From assembly GCA_050084515.1 (NCBI GenBank), contig CM114273.1, forward strand, positions 6,820,001-6,884,000: a stretch of 64,000 nucleotides of DNA, written 5' to 3'. The stretch is from Blasia pusilla. Lineage: Eukaryota > Marchantiophyta > Marchantiopsida > Blasiales. This document shows positions 60,124 through 64,000 of the stretch, piece after piece (position 1 is the stretch's first letter; each line of letters starts with the position of its first letter). The translations under genes were made by a program, and so were the position numbers. Under the pieces are notes generated by a model. The model worked only from the letters and a program-made list of their open reading frames with translations. It did no database searches and had not been told where the DNA came from.

Positions 60124-60929
60124 CTATAGCCAATAATGAACGATGTTAAGAGGAAGGGGAAAGAAAAAGTACCATGTCTATCTTTAAGTTAGGAGAAATT
60201 TCTCTAACTTAAATTTTGAATGCAAAAGAAGGAAGGGACTAAATATTGGAGTCGAGGTGGTAGCATGATATGACTACTATTTTATTTAGATTATATTACA
60301 ATAAATGTAGAAGAGGAAGGAATAGCACTTTGGTAGGGTGATATTGAAGTAAGATATCATAAAGAAATTTTGCGTTACATAGATGCAATTTCATGTAAAC
60401 ATACACAAAATAAGATCCTATAAACATGCGTAGAAGTGCCTAAAATCATGTGTTTGCTTAAAGTGAAAGTTAAAACATATTGTATATGAATGAGTAAAAA
60501 TATGATAGTAGGGCAACGACAAAGTCAAGTAGGTCGTAGGTAGACATGCATGAGTGGTCTTTGGTTGATTCTATATTTTTATGATCGAAACGAATAGTGA
60601 TATATATCATTATCTACTTCAATTATTGTAGACTATAAATATATCTAGAAATGTCATAATTGTGACTCACTAGTAACTAGAGTAAGAAAAGTTATTTAAA
60701 CAATATTTCACATATTGAAAGTTGGTATTATGACTTTAGAGCTATGTGTGTGATCAAATCAAGCCCTACCCTTTGTAGTTCCTATTTTAAGAGATTATGG
60801 CGACCTACTACCTTAGAGGTGATCTATACCTATGGGTCATCCACTTTGTGTATTAATTGGCAACTTTAGAGATGTTTCCTTCTCTTATATCTTATGGCAC
60901 ATTTAGGTGCCCTCGGATTTTATGATGCC

Positions 60930-60933
<4 letters not shown>

Positions 60934-60995
<62 letters not shown>
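60934..60995. repeat. Perfect (GA)31 microsatellite
   Basis: Sixty-two bases of uninterrupted GA, no impurity. A long pure tract like this is likely to vary in length between individuals. Confidence 0.95.
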
Positions 60996-61001
<6 letters not shown>

Positions 61002-61195
61002 TGTGATTGACATTGATATTTTACAAGGTGAGTAACATTTAAGCACACGTGACTATGGAGGTGCTTAGCAATGTTATACCTCTAAGGAGGCCCATTTTAG
61101 GCCTTATCTTTAGATATGAGTGATATCCACTATCCCTTTTACCAATGTTGTGTTAGTGTTTTGAGTCTAGAGTCTCTTAAACTCATAATGGGTTA

Positions 61196-62240
61196 GGATT
61201 GATATTGAGATTATGCATATTGGAGTTCTCGTCATGGACTTGGCAGCAATGGGACTCGGATCATCAAGGGCGTTCTGGATGGCCACCAGATTGTGTGAGT
61301 ATGGAGAGGTTACTACCTCTCGTACCTTGTCTTGTGAAAAGATGGTTGGTGAGGAGGTGGCAAACCTGCCCTTGGAGCATGTGCTCAAAAACATCCCTAT
61401 TTGATCCATGGCAGGTTGCGATTCATAGATTGGAATAATACAATGGGCAATGGTGACACTAAGTGTGGTGTTTTTGGATAAGAAAAAATGCGTGTACCAC
61501 TTGGTTGATATGAAAACAATGGTGTATCATCCGCAACACAACCTACTTGATTCGAGAGCACAACCCATGATGTTAAGGAAGAAGGCATGTTTGGCGTTAG
61601 GGTTACAAAATGGAGATATTGAGCAATTTTATTTTAAATATGGACATCCACTTGGGATGTTTACTTAAATGAATGTAAAAATTGATAAGAGTTTATCATA
61701 AGAGTCTAGCTATTGCATGAAATTGATAGTGAAATGATATACACATGTAAGATTACAACACAAGTAGAGTCATATAATGTGTTGGTAGGAAGCACGGTGT
61801 TTTATGCCCTTGGGTTCATCCTTGATTTATGGGAGGACAAGGTTGCCTATCGACTAGGATAGCAATCAAATAATGATCAGATGAGCCCACTGACTATTTG
61901 ATTTTCTTGACATAGTGGTGATCTATGAGGAGATAGTGTGATCACATTGGCAACATTCAATGGGATTGTTAGTTGATCAAGAGAGTTGTTGGAGGGAAAC
62001 ACCCATGCAGAGGATAGTTGCATGGAGATTATTTGGGGTAAAATATTTGGATAGGCTTGCCACTATTCATTTGGTGATCTTTGGATGACCAACTCAAGGT
62101 CATCAATTGGATGGTCATTGCGTAGTTTGCAAGATATAAGGCCGAACATATTTTGGGAGATGCTACAGGTATTATAGCACTTGCAAGAGAGTCAGACATG
62201 TTGTCTAGCATACATTCTGGAGAATGTGTCCATTTTAGAA
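61196..62240 (+). pseudogene. Degraded retroelement-like coding remnant
   Basis: Three plus frames in series (61213-61404; 61450-61668; then about 61770-62200 with stops) give protein-like sequence. The stretch from about 61773 reads YNVLVGSTVFYALGFILDLW, which resembles a block I associate with retroelement-derived proteins in green algae and bryophytes (VGG..LYPLGF.LD-W). Stops and frame changes show it is not functional. The assignment rests on memory of that pattern and is uncertain. Confidence 0.3.
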
Positions 62241-64000
62241 TACACTTGTGTGCAAATTATGAAAAGTGTGCATCACGTGAGATCTACATTTTGTTCTCAT
62301 AAAAAATAGGAAAGCTTAATCATATCTAGCACGATTAAGCACTATCATAAGAAAAATTTTAGCTTCCATGGTGCACGTTATTTAATCCCCCTCCACTACC
62401 TTCCCTTTCCTTTGAAAAATGAAAAAATCAGATCTTTTTTAATTCTTCCAAAAAAAAATCTCAATCCCATTTGTGAGTGGTACCATGTTACTATTCATCA
62501 ACATTCGGTAATAAGTACAAGATTTCTGGTGTCATGCAGATGTCCAAAACAAGCATTGATAAACGTATGACAATGAGAAATTGAAGTTGTCAACATATCT
62601 TTAATTATTTTCTTATGGCCAATCATTATCTCTTTAGCCACAAATAACCTTCTCATCATAATAGAGTTGATTACATTTTTTAAATGATATCTAATGGAGG
62701 CTTGTTAGTGAGAAGTATTCCCATAATATTGGCTCTATGTGGGAGATAATGGAATATTTTGTTTTAGATATCTTCATTTTGTATAATTGGGGTAGGATGG
62801 CCCTTGATGGGTTGGTAGTGAAAGTGTGATCCATATGTGAGAAAAAATGGTTAGTATGGATCATTAAATGTAAGTAGAATATTTTGGTATATTTGTATAT
62901 GGCATGTAAAGAGAAGATAGTGAAGGTTAGTTCCATATGGGAAGGTAAATGATAAGACAAAGTAAGATGCTTACATGTCATTATAACACCTTCATTTGTT
63001 GAGAAACATGTATCTTGTGTGACGGTCACTTTAAGATGATGGGTAAAAATTACAGAAAAATAAATTCTTGACAAAGATTTGATGAAATATGACATGGTAT
63101 ATATATGCACTCTCACAACTATTATATGGGAAAATAAAATTTTTATTCCAAATCTATCTATATATATATATGGGAGGATGAAGTTTTCGATGTCCACCCA
63201 CTCACAAAAGCCACATTTTAGTGTGGAAAAAATACTGAGACTCATCAAAAAGTCGATGGATAGTGTGTAATATGGATCCTCACTAGTTATTAATATTCAG
63301 AGGATTTGTGTAAAAACATGAAAATGCAATGTTTTTCGTTTTTCCTTATTTGAAATCAAAACCAAAACATAGGACTGAAGGTCAAATTTTTCATACATTC
63401 ATATTTTATTAATTAAAATTATTATTAAATTTCACTAGGCCCAAAAAACCAAAAAGACCAATCCATTTTATCAAAAATATTGAATTATTTAATTTAAATA
63501 CCTTGTAATTATATTTTATTTGGTGGACAATAAGTGGTATGGATAGCATGACGGCAAACGGCAGGTGCGCATAAACCATTGTAACTAAACCACTACGATG
63601 TAAATAACGAAACTATTGTACCGATATGTTCAAATATGCAATAAATAATATTTAGACGCTTCCAATAAATTACAGGTGTCACTGCATAAGAGTTTCTTCT
63701 TCAATTTTCAAGATTTTTAAAAAAATCTGAAAATAAGATCAAATAATTGTAAATATTACAGTACATCATGAAATCTCTCTTCATTTTAAATAACTTAAAT
63801 TAGAAAAAATTATTTAAAATATATAATAAATGGGAAATGACGTCTCATGAAGGTTTTCCGAATTCGGAATTTAAACACATTGGAGGCGGCGGAGCTTCCG
63901 GGGACATTTAGATTAAGTTTAAATTAACTGTTCAATAGTTTGTATAAATAACCATATTAAACTAATGCACCGGGGTTGCTACGGATCTTGAGGATTTACA
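62241..64000. other. AT-rich intergenic DNA, no gene seen
   Basis: A 185-codon minus frame (62691-63248) is open but has the Ile/Phe/Ser/His-rich composition expected from AT-rich DNA and matches no family. A (TA)6 tract lies at about 63157-63171. The last ~200 bases become slightly GC-richer, possibly the approach to another gene. Confidence 0.45.

Larger units (their letters stand above)
57941..60930. other. AT-rich intergenic DNA, no gene seen
   Basis: No coding frame with family resemblance. Several short perfect hairpins occur at 59.5-60.2 kb. Confidence 0.55.

Noticed and set aside
62691-63248. 185-codon minus-strand frame
   Set aside because: Ile/Phe/Ser/His-rich composition typical of AT-rich DNA, no domain, no splice or codon signal.

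Overview
The window reads as nuclear DNA of a land plant, most likely a bryophyte or another early-diverging lineage. Reasons: five recognisable eukaryotic genes; short GT-AG introns of about 80-630 bp; plant-type families (IQ+BAG co-chaperone, plant TTM3-type tunnel enzyme, plant-like CDC16); a well-preserved homologue of LRRC46, a protein otherwise linked to flagellated (sperm) cells; and AT-rich intergenic DNA full of decayed Helitron, hAT, gag-type and non-LTR elements. The species is not determined.

Layout. 0-2.5 kb: 5' half of a GPI-transamidase subunit PIG-S gene (minus; continues off the left edge) and its GC-richer upstream region. 2.5-5.5 kb: a non-LTR retrotransposon of the restriction-like-endonuclease type (minus), one uninterrupted frame of about 923 codons broken only by three nonsense codons. 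5.5-10.5 kb: AT-rich, no gene. 10.5-12.5 kb: TTM3 (minus) in a GC-richer island. 14.3-19.8 kb: decayed Helitron with Rep HUH motif and helicase, interrupted by a gag-like stretch. 20-26 kb: AT-rich, one inverted-repeat element and a remnant of the 2.5-kb retroelement's 3' end. 26.6-28.2 kb: intact, intronless APC/C subunit CDC16/APC6 (plus). 30-39 kb: second Helitron remnant, gag remnant, SINE-like duplicate, a GCT/CTTG-rich minisatellite and a hAT transposase remnant. 39.5-53 kb: genic block with a short Cys-rich zinc-finger protein (plus, tentative), an LRRC46-like gene (minus, six exons resolved), a double IQ-BAG gene (plus) and an unassigned two-exon stretch. 53-64 kb: gene-poor, with a foldback element, a two-level tandem array at 57 kb, a (GA)31 microsatellite and a retroelement-like remnant.

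Functional links. CDC16 is the APC/C subunit that binds CDC26, and in plants CDC26 is known to share a bicistronic transcript with TTM3. TTM3 and CDC16 lie 14 kb apart here, yet no CDC26-like frame is visible upstream of TTM3. The LRRC46-like and BAG genes diverge from a shared intergenic region of roughly 2 kb. Splice models were made by matching reading-frame phase and protein-family similarity by eye; no alignment or transcript was available.
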